From Polynucleobacter sp. VK25 (GTDB taxonomy: Bacteria; Pseudomonadota; Gammaproteobacteria; Burkholderiales; Burkholderiaceae): a DNA stretch of 64,000 bases. Made by a program: the position numbers and the translations under genes. Within the stretch, counting starts at the first letter, position 1, and the number at the start of each line of letters is the position of its first letter. Shown piece by piece: positions 63,298 to 64,000 of the stretch. Where the stretch lies: assembly GCF_018687355.1 (NCBI RefSeq), contig NZ_CP061288.1, forward strand, positions 692,144-756,143. The letters run 5' to 3'. The notes beneath the pieces were generated by a model that saw nothing but the letters and a program-made list of their open reading frames with translations, had not been told where the DNA came from and did no database searches.

Positions 63298-64000
63298 TGG
63301 CCGTGCATCGCACCAAACCATCGCAACGCAATTCTCCCGAAGTAGAGAAGTTGGTCGCTGACGCTATTTCTTTGGCGGCGTCTGGAAGTCAAGTTGAAGA
63401 TCGTTTCTGGGAGGAGCGCTTGAATGTGCGCTTAATGCGCCTACTCAAAAGTCAAAATCAAAATGTGATTGATGCTGCCTTGGATCAGACCTTTCGTATC
63501 AACACCGTAGCCTTTGAAGTACTCGCAGATATCGCAGAAACATTGGCTGAGTCATTGAAGGTGGAGCATGAGGGGCAAGAGTGGGATGTGCTATTAGTCG
63601 CAATGCCTATCGTTGCCCATACACGTTATCAGATTCCTTCAGGGCCACTACCAGTCAATATCATTGAGTCAACTGCGCAGGCTTTACACAGCGCTATTGC
63701 CTCAACCGATACGCGCATAGCCATAGTTCCTTGGCTGTATAGCATTGACCAAATGCCCCATTCACATTGCCAAACTCGTGTATTGACTGAAGCTTTGGCA
63801 ACTGCCGCAATCTCTTCAAATGAAGTCAAGCTTGAGTTGCGTGATATGTCTGAAACCATTGCTGTATTGGCAGACCCTCGTTTCATTATTGCCGCCTTAA
63901 GCACGCCGAGTGGCTCCCCCATTTTCCGTTGGCAGGCTGAGCCGCCGGCTCGTCAAGAGCGGGGCGTGAGTTTGATTGGTTGGCAAAATGCAATGCAGGA
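63297..64000 (+). CDS. DUF2863 family protein, 5' part
   Basis: The reading frame opens with ATG at 63297 ([12 protein letters not shown]) and runs past the right edge without a stop, so about 234 residues are visible. The N-terminal part (SPEVEKLVADAISLAASGSQVEDRFWEERL, written here as two shorter motifs: VEKLVADAISLAASGS and EDRFWEERL) matches DUF2863 proteins of Burkholderiales. The protein is soluble in appearance with no signal peptide. Function is unknown. It overlaps the yaaA stop by one base and is probably in the same transcript. Confidence 0.8.
   Translation, partial: MAVHRTKPSQRNSPEVEKLVADAISLAASGSQVEDRFWEERLNVRLMRLLKSQNQNVIDAALDQTFRINTVAFEVLADIAETLAESLKVEHEGQEWDVLLVAMPIVAHTRYQIPSGPLPVNIIESTAQALHSAIASTDTRIAIVPWLYSIDQMPHSHCQTRVLTEALATAAISSNEVKLELRDMSETIAVLADPRFIIAALSTPSGSPIFRWQAEPPARQERGVSLIGWQNAMQ

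Noticed and set aside
1..64000. Mobile elements, prophage, CRISPR arrays, toxin-antitoxin or defence systems
   Set aside because: No transposase, integrase, Cas or phage structural gene, no regularly spaced repeats and no flanking direct or inverted repeats were seen. Only one tRNA is present, with no attachment-like duplication next to it.

Overview
The window looks like core chromosome of a free-living betaproteobacterium of the Burkholderiaceae, most like Polynucleobacter. This rests on gene content and protein character: an aceE-aceF-lpdA cluster with lipoyl domains on both E2 and E3, a phasin, a DUF2863 protein, the aat-bpt pair and the glnA-ntrB-ntrC order, in moderate-GC DNA that is densely packed. 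The genus is an inference. I see no insertion sequence, prophage, CRISPR array, integrase or origin.

Layout: (1) 1-7.4 kb: a 3' gene fragment, a small channel-like membrane protein, an MFS transporter, a dienelactone hydrolase-like protein, a DUF4239-like membrane protein, an unknown protein, an APC permease and an exported YtcJ-like amidohydrolase. (2) 7.4-14.8 kb: tRNA-Leu(CAG), RNase R and RlmB, a DUF2892 protein, divergent tal/rpiA, a candidate stand-alone small RNA, the iron-trafficking protein YggX and ArgA. (3) 14.8-23.6 kb: HrpA, then a run of envelope-type genes (beta-propeller, polysaccharide deacetylase-like, fatty acid hydroxylase, EI24 protein) and a CinA-like MoCF protein. (4) 23.6-28.7 kb: the nitrogen-control locus glnA-ntrB-ntrC, then exonuclease III. 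(5) 28.7-34.8 kb: a complete tripartite RND efflux operon. (6) 34.8-41.1 kb: oligopeptidase A, folD, and a two-component pair upstream of folD. (7) 41.2-47.4 kb: the pyruvate dehydrogenase operon. (8) 47.4-64 kb: phasin, DMT exporter, PBP7-type endopeptidase, IclR regulator, pyrD, the N-degron transferases bpt and aat, NUDIX, a fused pabB-pabC, cyclophilin, HCCA isomerase-like protein, rarA, DUF3429, 3-hydroxyacyl-CoA dehydrogenase, a YfcG-type GST, an aminotransferase, yaaA and the start of a DUF2863 gene.

The most unusual locus is glnA-ntrBC. The glnA upstream region carries two good NtrC dyads. However, the NtrC encoded here has GAFPGA in place of the sigma54-contacting GAFTGA loop and a Walker B motif with Asp replaced by Gly, while its receiver, Walker A and Fis-type HTH look intact. 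That suggests an NtrC no longer working as a conventional sigma54 activator, as is known for Rhodobacter capsulatus NtrC. In addition, a strong intrinsic terminator lies inside the predicted first codons of ntrB. The second notable item is a roughly 160-nt candidate small RNA between rpiA and yggX with its own promoter, several hairpins and a T-tract terminator.
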